Assembly (NCBI GenBank): GCA_015146655.1
Contig: VKHL01000077.1
Location: 1 to 64,000, forward strand
DNA length: 64,000 bases
Source: Ochromonas danica
Taxonomy: Eukaryota; Sar; Chrysophyceae; Chromulinales; Chromulinaceae
Direction of reading: 5' to 3'
In this document: piece by piece, positions 11,769-21,476 of the stretch
Layout: each line of letters begins with the position of its first letter
How positions within the stretch are numbered: the stretch's first letter is position 1
Notes under the pieces: generated by a model
The model's database searches: none
What the model saw: only the letters and a program-made list of their open reading frames with translations
Told to the model about the DNA's origin: nothing
Translations under genes and position numbers: made by a program

Positions 11769-12182
11769 CTTCAATCTAATAATTGGGTCACCCTTTCCTC
11801 TTCTTTCCCAATCGACTGCTGCCACTTGTTAGCTTGTTTGAACGAAAATCATTAACACAGACACTAGGCCAGACAGACACGACCGAGGGGAGAAGAAACG
11901 CACTGTTTAACTTGTCAAGAGAGTGTTTCTTGGCGCTGTGTGTGGTTGGCCGGGTGGTTGTGGTGGCTTTCGTGTGGTCTGCTGGACGGACAGCCAAAAC
12001 TACTCCATTGCTTCTGCTAATAAAGCAACCATCATCAATCAAAGGTAGGCTGTTCTCTCTGACCTTCTTGCTTTATTCTGGAGATTTCTCTTACCTGGGG
12101 TCTGCTTTTTCTTTCTGAAATTTCTCTCTTTTTCTTTCCCTTTTTTCTCTCTTTCTATCTGGTGGGAATTCTAAACTATCAG
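11769..12182. promoter_or_regulatory. divergent promoter and probable 5'UTR intron of uS8
   Basis: This interval separates the divergent membrane-protein and uS8 genes. A donor-like CAAAG|GTAGGC near 12042 and a long pyrimidine tract (about 12060-12170) end in CTATCAG directly before the uS8 ATG. This suggests an intron in the uS8 leader whose acceptor abuts the start codon. Such leader introns are common in ribosomal protein genes; its use here is inferred. Confidence 0.45.
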
Positions 12183-12732
12183 ATGACCAAGATGTCTGTG
12201 CTCGCCGATTGCCTCAAGACCATTTCCAACGCTGAGAAGCGTGGAAAGCGTCAGGTCTTGATCCGCCCTTCTTCCAAGGTCGTCATCAAGTTCTTGCAGG
12301 TCATGCAGAAGAACGGTGAGTTTGTTCGTCGCATGCCATTCCTCAGCCTTCTTTTCATAGACTGACCTCTTCTCAACTCTTTCCAGGCTACATTGGAGAG
12401 TTCGAGGTTGTGGATGACCACAGATCAGGCAAGATCATCGTTGAGTTGATCGGCCGCATCAACAAGTGCGGAGTCATCTCTCCTCGCTTCGATGTCCAAG
12501 TCAAGGTTAGTTTTTCGTTTCTCTAATCTTCTTGATCTTCATTGCATAGTATATGATCGATATGTCTTTTGTGGGTGCTGGTGCATTATAGGATGTTGAG
12601 CAGTGGATCCAGAACGTTCTGCCCGCTCGTGGTTTCGGTCACATTGTCCTCACCACCACCTATGGTATCATGGACCATGAGGAGGCTCGTAGAAGAAAGA
12701 CTGGTGGCAAGATCCTCGGCTTCTTCTATTAA
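12183..12732 (+). CDS. RPS15A: 40S ribosomal protein S15a (uS8)
   Basis: Three exons: 12183-12315, 12387-12505 and 12592-12732, encoding 130 aa, exactly the usual eukaryotic length. The protein aligns along its whole length with RPS15[21 protein letters not shown], then [44 protein letters not shown] and [20 protein letters not shown]. uS8 is a core protein of the small subunit that binds the central 18S rRNA domain. Introns are 71 and 86 bp with consensus GT-AG ends. The start is fixed by the conserved MxxMxVLAD N-terminus. It is the best conserved gene in the window and a good calibration point for intron rules. Confidence 0.97.
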
Positions 12733-13375
12733 ATGCATATATGACTGATGTTGTGTAGAGGCACGATGGAGTAATATTTAACATCCCAACTAACAACCTG
12801 CTGGGGTCAACACGATGTAGCTATTTAGTAGTTTTTTCATATTTATTGAAGACACCACTATAGACTAGCAACATTATTTCATTATAGGGTCATCTGGTTT
12901 TAGCTTGTGGCGGGAAGTGTAATCTACCATGCATCGTCTGTTTACAAGATTAGTGATGAGAAGACTGACCGTGATCCCCAACCTTAACCCTTGCAGTGAA
13001 GCTGTTACTTTGTATGACTAGCATTGAGATCAAGGCATTGCGAGGGTTAAACTGGGACTGGAACTGTTAACTGGAACATACACATTATAGATGAAACTAC
13101 TAGACTATAATATCTGTTAAGCAGAACAAGTATGCAATAATTGCACCGCAATAAGCAGAGTTGTCTGTACTATTTCAATTACGATAAGACACTCACACTA
13201 CACATATCAATATTATGGCCAAAACTAGGTAATTTATAGCGCTATAACATAGTTTATCATCAACCAGCAAGCAATCCCTCACATTTTGTTTGAGAAAAAA
13301 ACTAATAGTACTAATAGTAACAATCAGGATAATGCAGTCAAGCTCGACTAACCTCATTGATAGTCAACGCCAATT
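12733..13375. other. intergenic between convergent genes
   Basis: AT-rich 3' flanks of uS8 and the PC-esterase-like gene. No gene, RNA or repeat was recognised. Confidence 0.6.
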
Positions 13376-14485
13376 TTACCATTTCTGAGCCACACGGCCT
13401 TCTAATAATGTTTGGAGCAACCAAATCTCTCCTCTTGGCAGACCCCCGAGGCAGTTGTGCAAACAATCGCTATGAACCTTTACTCCTCTTTGCGGGAAAT
13501 ACTTGTGGTATAAGTGAGATAGCTGGTAGGTGTCCAGCAAGAGATCTTGGCAATAGACTCCCCTGAGCTCTTCGATCACACGATTGTAATGTACCACCCA
13601 TGGGGCCTCCAGAGTGAGATTGGACCAAAACAACCCATTCCTATATATTTCTCTTTGGAAAGTAGCATTGTGAGCTTCAGGGAGGTAGTTGAACAGAGAA
13701 GGAAATAGCTGCCATTCGCCGCTGCACATGCCGACGTGTGCGATCATTCTCCAGACCACTTGCATCGAGGGATTGGCCAGTTGTAACGCGTTGCGAGCAG
13801 CTACAAGAGTCTCTCGCAGCCTCTCTTTGAGGGCGTAGATGAGTTCTAAATAGTTCAGAGGAGAGGGCTCTTGACTCAAAGGTGGGTGATAGGGTTTGAA
13901 CCAATGGCCCCCAGCGATGATTGTCAATTGAAACCTCTCTATAGGATAGCCACACTTTGCCAGATCATTGCTCTCGTAGAAGGAGCGCAGTAATCGGTCG
14001 AATCTGCCCACAACGGTTGTGTAGCCGAAGCACTGGATGTTGGCTTGGACATGACAGTTATTGGTTTGGGAAGGGCATTCAGTGCGGAAAGGACCCAAAG
14101 CAGCGCACAGCTCGGCAAAGAGTTGCCGTGCCAGAGAGTCTCCCACAATGAGGATGTGAGAGTTGTAGAGGGAGAGGAAGCGCTGTGCGTGGAAGGAGGT
14201 CAGCACCTGATGGTCAGGTGAGGAGAAGTGGGAATTGATGAGGTCAGATTCATTTCGTCCGCAGGCAACAGCCAAAGTCTGCTGTGCGTTGAGCGCGTCA
14301 TAGTAGGCTTGGCTGTTGTTGTGGTACTCACTGCTCGGGACGTAGCCTTCGGTGAGGGAATAGGAGAAGGTTGGCGGGACGCCAAATCTGCTACAGTTTA
14401 TGGCAGAGATGCCAGAGGTCAAAGCCATCATTGCCATTATCACTACCACTACCATCATCACTGCTTGCCTCATAGTCTCATGCAA
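13376..14485 (-). CDS. PC-esterase / TBL-like secreted or Golgi O-acyltransferase-like protein
   Basis: A single exon of 369 aa. The N-terminus is a signal peptide or anchor (VMMVVVVIMAMMALTSGISA) followed by a Cys-containing lumenal domain. Two hallmark motifs of the PC-esterase/trichome birefringence-like fold are present. A GDS block (HILIVGDSLARQLFAELC) lies near residue 112. A C-terminal D-x-x-H block (KVHSDCLHNCLGGLP) lies near residue 340 and parallels the plant DCxHWCLPG motif. Ser of GDS plus the Asp/His pair form the catalytic triad of this family, which in plants O-acetylates cell-wall polysaccharides and in animals acts on glycans. The substrate here is unknown. Several NxS/T sites fit a secretory location. 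The lack of introns is unusual beside its neighbours. Confidence 0.75.
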   Translation of the reverse strand: MHETMRQAVMMVVVVIMAMMALTSGISAINCSRFGVPPTFSYSLTEGYVPSSEYHNNSQAYYDALNAQQTLAVACGRNESDLINSHFSSPDHQVLTSFHAQRFLSLYNSHILIVGDSLARQLFAELCAALGPFRTECPSQTNNCHVQANIQCFGYTTVVGRFDRLLRSFYESNDLAKCGYPIERFQLTIIAGGHWFKPYHPPLSQEPSPLNYLELIYALKERLRETLVAARNALQLANPSMQVVWRMIAHVGMCSGEWQLFPSLFNYLPEAHNATFQREIYRNGLFWSNLTLEAPWVVHYNRVIEELRGVYCQDLLLDTYQLSHLYHKYFPQRGVKVHSDCLHNCLGGLPRGEIWLLQTLLEGRVAQKW

Positions 14486-15001
14486 AAACTCGTGTTTTAA
14501 ATGAGCTATTTCGTATAGCTGACTGAAACAAAGTTGCCGTCAGATCACTGGCAGTAGAAGATCACCCTGATTGGTAAATGGCTGACTCCTAGACTCGCAT
14601 TGGACAGAGATCATCCAGGAAGTGGTGAAGCCCCACAGTATCAACACTGTAGAGCTGCTCGCTGCTGTTACAGTGTTGGCCAAAAGTTGATTTTTCGCAC
14701 TTTTTTCTCGTAGTCTCGGTTTTTTTTTTTGTGCAAAAATAAGATTGATTTGATTTGAATGGATGGATAGCTTAGTTAAGCATTCTCTCTTTTCATTCTC
14801 TTTCTGAATCTGTGCTTGGAGCCAGTTGAAAGAGAGTGATGAAAGAGAGCGCTTTTTTTTTGGTCGATACGACATGCTAACAACATCGAATTCATACCAC
14901 ACATCCCAAATCCAAAGATAGCCAAAGCTATCCTCAAATCTTCGAATTGAAATGAATTTGGTTAGATTAGAAGTGTCTGAGGAGCGCAGGACGGACTGAA
15001 C
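14486..15001. other. intergenic, divergent
   Basis: No gene supported. The frame 14540-14902 minus is basic and low complexity, with short A/T runs (14713-14731). Confidence 0.5.
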
Positions 15002-15532
15002 ATGGCGATTGAAAAGCAGTCTTTTCCATTAATGTCTTCGCTGGTCTCCATACACTCCCAGAAGCTGGAATTCTTGCAAACTAAGGAGCCCAAGACATCG
15101 AAAGGAGAGGCTTTCATTACAGAGCCGTGGTGGATTGTTCGCCCGAGGAGGAAAACTTGTGAACTGGCTCTGACAGGGGTGCAACATACTGACATTGTGT
15201 TCAAGTTGTCGCCACCCCCTGTAAAATGCTTGATCGTAAAATCGTCGCAAACATGGGCTGCGTTGTATAGCGAAGGAACTGGTGAGCTATTTTTTATGGA
15301 ATGGCCGAAGAATAGGCAAGCAGGGCGGTAGTAGCTTCCAATCCGTGGGCTGGGATATCGTAAGTGGATAAAGACACAATCTGGCTATGATCCAGGCTAG
15401 AACACTTACAACCGTGTTTTCAGCGCTTGCGACCGCTTCCACCGAAGCATTGACCTGTAAGGACTTGACCTCTGAAGGATGGAAGCCACGAAGAAAGCGG
15501 TGAATATGGTCGCGAGGACGACTTCGCGATGA
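15002..15532 (+). CDS. small orphan protein (129 aa)
   Basis: Two exons, 15002-15281 and 15423-15532, with donor GTGAGC, acceptor CCGTGTTTTCAG and a 141-bp intron joining in frame. The protein begins MAIEKQSFPLMSS, contains WWIVRPRRKTCELALTGV and ends EGWEATKKAVNMVARTTSR. It has no signal peptide or membrane segment and is mildly basic. I do not recognise the family. The evidence is the clean splice join and the frame continuing past it, so it could still be chance. Confidence 0.4.
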
Positions 15533-16176
15533 TATATGCACTCACCAACCTCTACTATGCTTTTCGTGCAAATAAACTGGCCTGCTTGTGAACGAGGCTC
15601 TTCCAGCGACTTTTTGATTAAATTATCTGATGCTCTATAAGAAAAGGCTCAACATTTGGAGCGTCTGTAACTTAAAAATATGAAATTGCCTCAAGAGTCT
15701 TTTGCGGCACGGGTATCAAATGCAAATAATTTCTTTTCAAGAAATTACTGTGCAATTTACTGCCAAGAACCTAATACTAATGTCTCTTCCGAACTCATTC
15801 CAAGTTTGATCGAACTTCATCGTCTCAACTGCGTGGAGAAATCGTCTTGTGATGCCAAAAGGTCCATCCTCCAGAAATCCTATTCTTTTTCAATGGCTGC
15901 CTCGTTTCATCCCATTTCTCTTGTCCCTATCCACAGAAAATTCAGCAATTGATTGTTGATAATGGGATGGGGCAACTTCGTTCGTGATGTCAGCATGAAA
16001 CTTGGCGTTGAAAAGTTGAATGAACGAAAATATTAAATTTAGATACATTTGCTATTTTTTCTACAATGCCTGGACATCGATGCCAGGAAGGAGAAGAAAC
16101 CTACCTTAGAATAGGTCGCTATGGTCCTCGCAAGGGGAAAGTCATAGCTTGTTGGCCAGACGGATAGAAACTCAAA

Positions 16177-16249
16177 GATTATCATTGTAGATGCTCACCA
16201 GGCTTATATCTACAGTATGAGAATAAGCGTAGCATCTACAATGATAATC
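16177..16249. repeat. 73-nt hairpin, perfect 19-bp inverted repeat with inner stem
   Basis: Arms 16177-16195 (GATTATCATTGTAGATGCT) and 16231-16249 are exact reverse complements. Inside them, GCTTAT (about 16202-16207) pairs with ATAAGC (about 16223-16228). This gives a two-part stem with a small internal loop and a terminal loop of about 15 nt. No coding frame explains it. It could be a structured RNA, a palindromic MITE relic, or a single fold-back insertion. Confidence 0.85.
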
Positions 16250-17054
16250 CCAACAATTGTAGTAAAGAATCTTTCTTGCCAGCACTTAGTGTGTCACATC
16301 TCTTCAATTTTGAGCACTCCTTGACATAACTGATTATGGTTTTCAACATCTCTCTTTCCTCGACTTTGTCGAGAGTTGTCTCTACAATTATGGCCAAAAT
16401 CTCTATCTCAAGTTCAAACAACAGTGAATAGTCACCACACCCTTTGACATTTTCTTCTCATCCACACTTGAGATGACACGCCGATCCTCGTCGAGAATGT
16501 TCAGTGTGTCACAATAAAACTAGCTACTACTATAACTTGTACCCTGATTGCTCTGATCTCTCCGATCCACAAGAACCCCAGATTCTTTGCAATTCATTCG
16601 TCTAATCAGCGATCTCATGGTCATTGTTTTTTCGATCATCTTCCCAAGCATGCAGTAAGTTAAGATGCGCTCCATCTCTATTTCTGTATATTATCTAAAG
16701 CACTTTCTTGCATATTTAAGAATGTCAGATAAGGATGATATTCTGCTCAGGGCCTCAGCACTCTCTTTAATGGTTTGGAAGGTATAGTCGTAGTGGCTTC
16801 TTAACATAACGACAGAAATTCAACTGCTTCTTTATAGTTCTTCTTATACTCAGTTCTCTTCTTATCCCATTATTTTTTTGTATTCAGATCGAAAGTCTTT
16901 TAACAATATCACAGATCAAAAGAAAGAAATTCTTCAATTTGTCATCTTTTTACCTTCCTATAAAGGGTTCAAATAATCTTTGGTAAAGAAGGGCCAAAGA
17001 AGGCCATGGGCCAAATAGAAAAGAAGAAAATTGACTAACCAATCAATCACCTTC

Positions 17055-17152
17055 AAGTTAAGTTAAGCTCATCTTAAGTTAAGCTCATCTTAAGTTAAGC
17101 TCATCTCATCTTAAGTTAAGCTCATCTTAAGTTAAGCTCATCTTAAGTTAAA
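17055..17152. repeat. 16-bp minisatellite (TTAAGTTAAGCTCATC), about 6 copies
   Basis: Six near-identical 16-bp units in tandem, one with an extra CATCT. The array ends only about 20 bp before the fibrillin start codon, so it lies in the promoter or leader of that gene. Confidence 0.95.
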
Positions 17153-17171
17153 GTGTTGCTGCTGCGTCAGA

Positions 17172-18163
17172 GTGGAAATGCAAAAGAAATGGAAAAAGGA
17201 AATGCTCCTTTCTATGACAAAGATAACAATGCAATCCATGAATCTCTTCTTACTACTGTTTATGAGTAACTTGATCACATTGCATTCCTTTGTGCATCGT
17301 CATCGTCATCAATATCTTAATCGATATGGAGAATCTCATTCTTCGTCAATCATGTCCTTCATGGCCAGCACAATCACCACAACACCTACCACAACTAGTT
17401 CCACACGACCAGTTGGTGAGGGCAAAGAAGAGGAAGCAAGTACTATTCTATTAGATCCTCAATATGCAAGATCTGAACTATGGAGGTTACTCTCCTCTTC
17501 TTCACAATATCAATCATATGATAAACAAATTGACAAGTTATGTTTCACTCTCACACAAAGCTATACTCCTATTCAAACACCACACTTCCTTAATCTTGTT
17601 TTGAAAGGTCAATGGAAACAATTGTATTGTAGTGCTAAATTAAGTCGAGCATCACCTTCTATGAGATTGACAATCACTCAGAACATTCAACCTTATGAAC
17701 AAGACACTACAAGTACTCGCTTTGGAGGTGACTTTATTAACACTCTTCACTATTATTATTATCTACCAGTACAAGAGAAAGTCTATGAAGGAAAGTTTGA
17801 AGTACATGGTAGCTTTAATTATAATCCAAGAGGTGATCTGATGACATCCTTGACAGAACATGTTCTCCTGCCCAATGAGAGTCCAAGAGATGGGATATCC
17901 ATGTCAGATCCTATTGTACCACCAGACATGGATGACTTCTTCTTGGGCATACAAAGAGGAGTACCTAGACATGTCTTTGATCCATCCAACTACTCTACAC
18001 GTCTCTTGGTGAGTTATTCTACTTACTGTTGTAGACTGGTTCTGACGATTGTCTCACATAATTGTCGTTTTAGTACATTGATCCAGAGTTGCGCATCGAG
18101 AGAGTATACAGTGATCTACCTGGAGTTGATAAGACGGTACTTGTGATCTACGGGCGACTGTAA
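17172..18163 (+). CDS. plastid fibrillin / PAP family protein
   Basis: Two exons, 17172-18008 and 18074-18163 (donor GTGAGT, acceptor CGTTTTAG), about 308 aa. The C-terminal motif YIDPELRIERVYSD followed by LVIYGRL matches the end of the PAP_fibrillin domain (D-LRI-R...LFV-YxR). The middle contains beta-rich segments typical of this lipocalin-like fold. The N-terminus is basic and hydrophobic (NLFLLLFMSNLITLHS), then Phe and a His/Arg-rich stretch (FVHRHRHQ). This looks like a signal peptide plus Phe-led transit peptide, as used by algae with secondary red plastids. Fibrillins bind lipids in plastoglobules and thylakoids. Several in-frame Met codons (17172, 17202, and MQSMNL) leave the exact start open. 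Confidence 0.75.
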
Positions 18164-18357
18164 ATTGTGAAGAACAGATCGGTCAAAACCTTTTTAAAGC
18201 ACTTCGTCCAGCACAGCATTTCAGGGTCTTCATTCTATGAGCAGTGCTAGAGGTTGTGCTTGAGTTAATTTTGTTAACAGTTTGTGCATATTTGCTAAGA
18301 ACTCGTACAATCATCAGGGGCCAACAATATAGTTCAAATGAAGTAGATTTCGTTTTA

Positions 18358-20562
18358 TCATTTGTCCCATCGAGATCTCTTCCTACCAGCGCCCGTCTCA
18401 GTCTCAGTAGAGCTGCTAGATTTAGAAGGCAATGATATAGTAGAGTTCCCACTATCTTGAACTTGCACTGAATGATATTCTGTTGAGGCACGAACAAACC
18501 CTCTCACTGCAGTGCCACTATTGGCATGCACAGTTGGTATGGTATTGCTTGGGACATTGCTGGCAAGTTTGTTAACTGCGGACGCACTGTTATTGATAGC
18601 TTTAGTGGCTTGATTACTTGAAGCAGTTTGCTGAGCAGCCATTTCTGAAGTCAACGCCCGTTGTCCATGTCCTAATCCTCCTCTACCAAGTTTGTTATGC
18701 TGGTTTAATCTTGACCATTTAGGATCACTTGTAGCCAATCGTAAAAGATCTTCATTGACTTGTTGTTGAGAAAGACGAAGATTGTGAACCAAGTCAACAG
18801 CAAAAGAACTATCTTTCTTGGTTAATAACGTGTAAGCAGTACCAGGATGAACACCTTCAATGCCCATACGACCAGTTCGACCAATTCGATGTACATAGGT
18901 TTCAATATTCTTAGCGACATCAAAGTTGATCACAGTGCGAATATCTTTCACATCCAATCCTCTCGCTGCAATATCAGTAGCAACCAAGATAGGCAAATCA
19001 GCTGTCTTACAAAAGCGATGCATAATTTTAGATCGATCTGACTGGTCTTTATCACCATGTAAACAATCCACAGCAATATCAAGTTGACGCTTAACAAACC
19101 AGTTTCGTAAACGTAATGCCACTTCTTCCGTCCCAGCCTTGCTGAGGACAAAGATTAACACTTTGCCATTGGCAGTGAAGTCATCAATATGAGCAGCTAA
19201 CCAAGGCCATTTATCTTCCACAGATTCAACAATTTCAACTACTTGATGAATGTCAGTATTGGCTTGACCGATAGTTCCAATAACTACTCGCACTTCCTTC
19301 GTCAACATCTCACGCGCAAAATTTTCTATTCGTTTCTTCATTGTAGCACTAAACATAAGAAGTTGTCGATCAGGTCGAGTGTTTTGAACAATGGATCGCA
19401 TTTGATATTCAAATCCCATCTCAAACATACGGTCTGCCTCATCCAAGACTAACATAGTCACTGAACAAAGGCTAGTGGCTTTTATTCGAATCATCTCGAT
19501 TAATCTCCCAGGAGTAGCAACAAGGATGAATGGTATGGTGGAACATTCTTTCAATGCCTTGGTCATCTCCCACTTACCCGCCCCGCCAGTGACGACCAAC
19601 ACTTCCACCTGGCAAAACTTTGCAAATCGTCTAACTTCAGAATAAATCTGATTTGCTAATTCTCGCGTAGGTGCTAAGATGAGACCTATCGGTCCTTCAG
19701 TGATAGAAGCTGGGGATCTATGGACGATATGATGTAACATAGGCCAGGCATAAGCCAGAGTCTTGCCTGAGCCAGTCTTCGCCAATCCCAACACATCACG
19801 ACCTTCCAATATCAATGGAATAGCTTGTGCTTGGATTGCAGTGGGTTTATTATATCCTAATCGAGTCATCTCTTGGATAATAATCGGGTCAAAGGCTGTT
19901 TGTTCGAAGGACTGCAGAGGTCGTGGCAACACTTCTCCGCTGACTGAAGAAGAAACATGAATCTCCTCTTCTACCATTCGCTTCTTAATAAACTCCGCAG
20001 GAAGTGCTTTTAGTTCAGATGATTCCTGATAGAAGGCTTTGAGAAAAGGGGCATATTGAATCTGACTGTGATCTACACGAGGCAGAGGTTCGATTTTCGC
20101 CTTTTTCAATCCCTCGCCATCCAACTGATCGCCCGCATTGTCTGCTATGTCATCATCATCATCTTTGTCATCACTACTACCTACTAGACAACTAGGTGCT
20201 GCAAGATCACAACTATAGCCATGCTCCTCAACATGACTGACGATCTCAGGAAGTGGTTGCGACTGACCAATTGTATCGCGATCTCGCTTGGCTTGTTCAT
20301 TGATCCCAGCCCTATGTGAAAGTAATTCATCAGAGGAAAGGACATAAATACTATCATATAGACGGATAGAAGGTTACATGAAAGCATCAAGTGGGTCGTA
20401 GTCATCATCCAAGTTTGTTGCTGGACCAGTGGAGGACGAGACAGAGGGAAGACGACTGTTGGAACTTTCCTCTTCATCATCTTCGAAATAATCCTTGGCA
20501 ATCTTTCGATCTTTCGGAGTAAATCGGGATGAAAGGCCCTGAGATGAGGACTTCCATGACAT
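18358..20562 (-). CDS. DDX42: DDX42-type DEAD-box RNA helicase
   Basis: Two exons, 20562-20378 and 20311-18358, joined through donor GTAACC and acceptor CACATAG to recreate DPLDAFM-AGINEQAKRD, the conserved block before the helicase core. This gives about 712 aa. Motifs: Q motif [11 protein letters not shown], motif I AKTGSGKT, Ia PTRELANQI, Ib TPGRLIEM, II DEADRMFEMGFE, III SAT, V TDIAARGLDV, VI HRIGRTGRMG. The flanking sequences (YAPFLKAFYQESSEL before, GGLGHG after) match DDX42 and not PRP5/DDX46 or p68. In animals DDX42 binds SF3B1 in the 17S U2 snRNP. The tail is Ser/Thr-rich and ends RKRSRWDK. The start at 20562 opens MSWKSSSQGLSSRF, directly before the acidic region. Confidence 0.93.
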
Positions 20563-21476
20563 TTTGCGACTTTTCTTGTTTGCTAAATTGATGATCGAGA
20601 TGGCAATGCAATGTGGTAAATATGTGGTAAAATATGGTAAAACCATGGGGTTTTGACAGAGACAAAAAAGATATAAGTTAATTAAATTACATGAGTATAC
20701 CGTGTGGTTGATGATCTATGCAATTGATACATTAACTTTTGCGACACCAAACACTCTTGAAAGTGAATTGGAGAAGGCTTAAATTTTTAATAAAAAGGAA
20801 TGAATCGGCATCATCTACACTGCTGTATATCATAGTACAGTCAGTAGTCAACCCTTTCTATGCTCAACTCTGCTTTGCTACAGTTGTTGTTCTTGCAATT
20901 CCAACTCTAAAGTATTTGATACATACTGTACCAAACCACTCAAATTGCCTAAATAACAAAGATAGCTACTCCGTACATTATCCACCTGGCATTATTAAAA
21001 TTCACTGTTTAATGATTCATACGCATCCTCGTCATCCTAGCAGAAGTGTTGATATGTCACATAATGATCCAGCAGACTGTCCCTTCCCTACCAACTTCCA
21101 AAAGGAGATCTTATCACCATCATCAGCTCTTCTAGATGATATTCTCCCTGATCCACCTATTGTTCTACCCAATACAATAATAAATTGTAGTAGTAGTCAT
21201 ATATATTAAATAAACCATAACACAGGAAAACACATAACAAAGGATATTATTCGAGCTCACAGCAGCAAAAAAGTCGAAGAATCGGTTCCCAGGTTCCTCA
21301 ATACCTCAATACACAAACCATAGTCTGGTTGCTGATCACAGGATATTAATAACAGATTTAATAGATAGGATATTAATATAATAGATAAAAGCACATATCA
21401 TAAATAGTAAAAGATAATTAAGTCTGTGCTTTAACAAGAAGATAATTTGAGTCATTCAACCATCAATCCGCAATAT
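20563..21476. other. DDX42 promoter side and AT-rich intergenic DNA
   Basis: A 156-codon plus-strand frame (20739-21209) lies here, but it shows no domain, no splice context and low complexity. I do not call it a gene. The stretch 20690-20830 is duplicated at about 24680-24795 as part of the chimeric pseudogene. Confidence 0.5.

Larger units (their letters stand above)
15533..17171. other. gene-poor interval
   Basis: Only short frames are present (15680-15952 plus; 16236-16421 minus, LEIEILAIIVETTLDK...). None has a recognisable domain. The minus-strand piece may be a scrap of an LRR-type gene, but it cannot be joined to anything. The interval holds the hairpin at 16177-16249 and the minisatellite at 17055-17152. 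Confidence 0.5.

Noticed and set aside
16236-16421. Minus-strand frame LEIEILAIIVETTLDK... as an LRR gene
   Set aside because: Too short, upstream stop, and no join to further LRR segments.
20739-21209. 156-codon plus-strand frame upstream of DDX42
   Set aside because: No domain, poor composition, and its first part overlaps the DDX42 5' flank that was duplicated at 24.7 kb.
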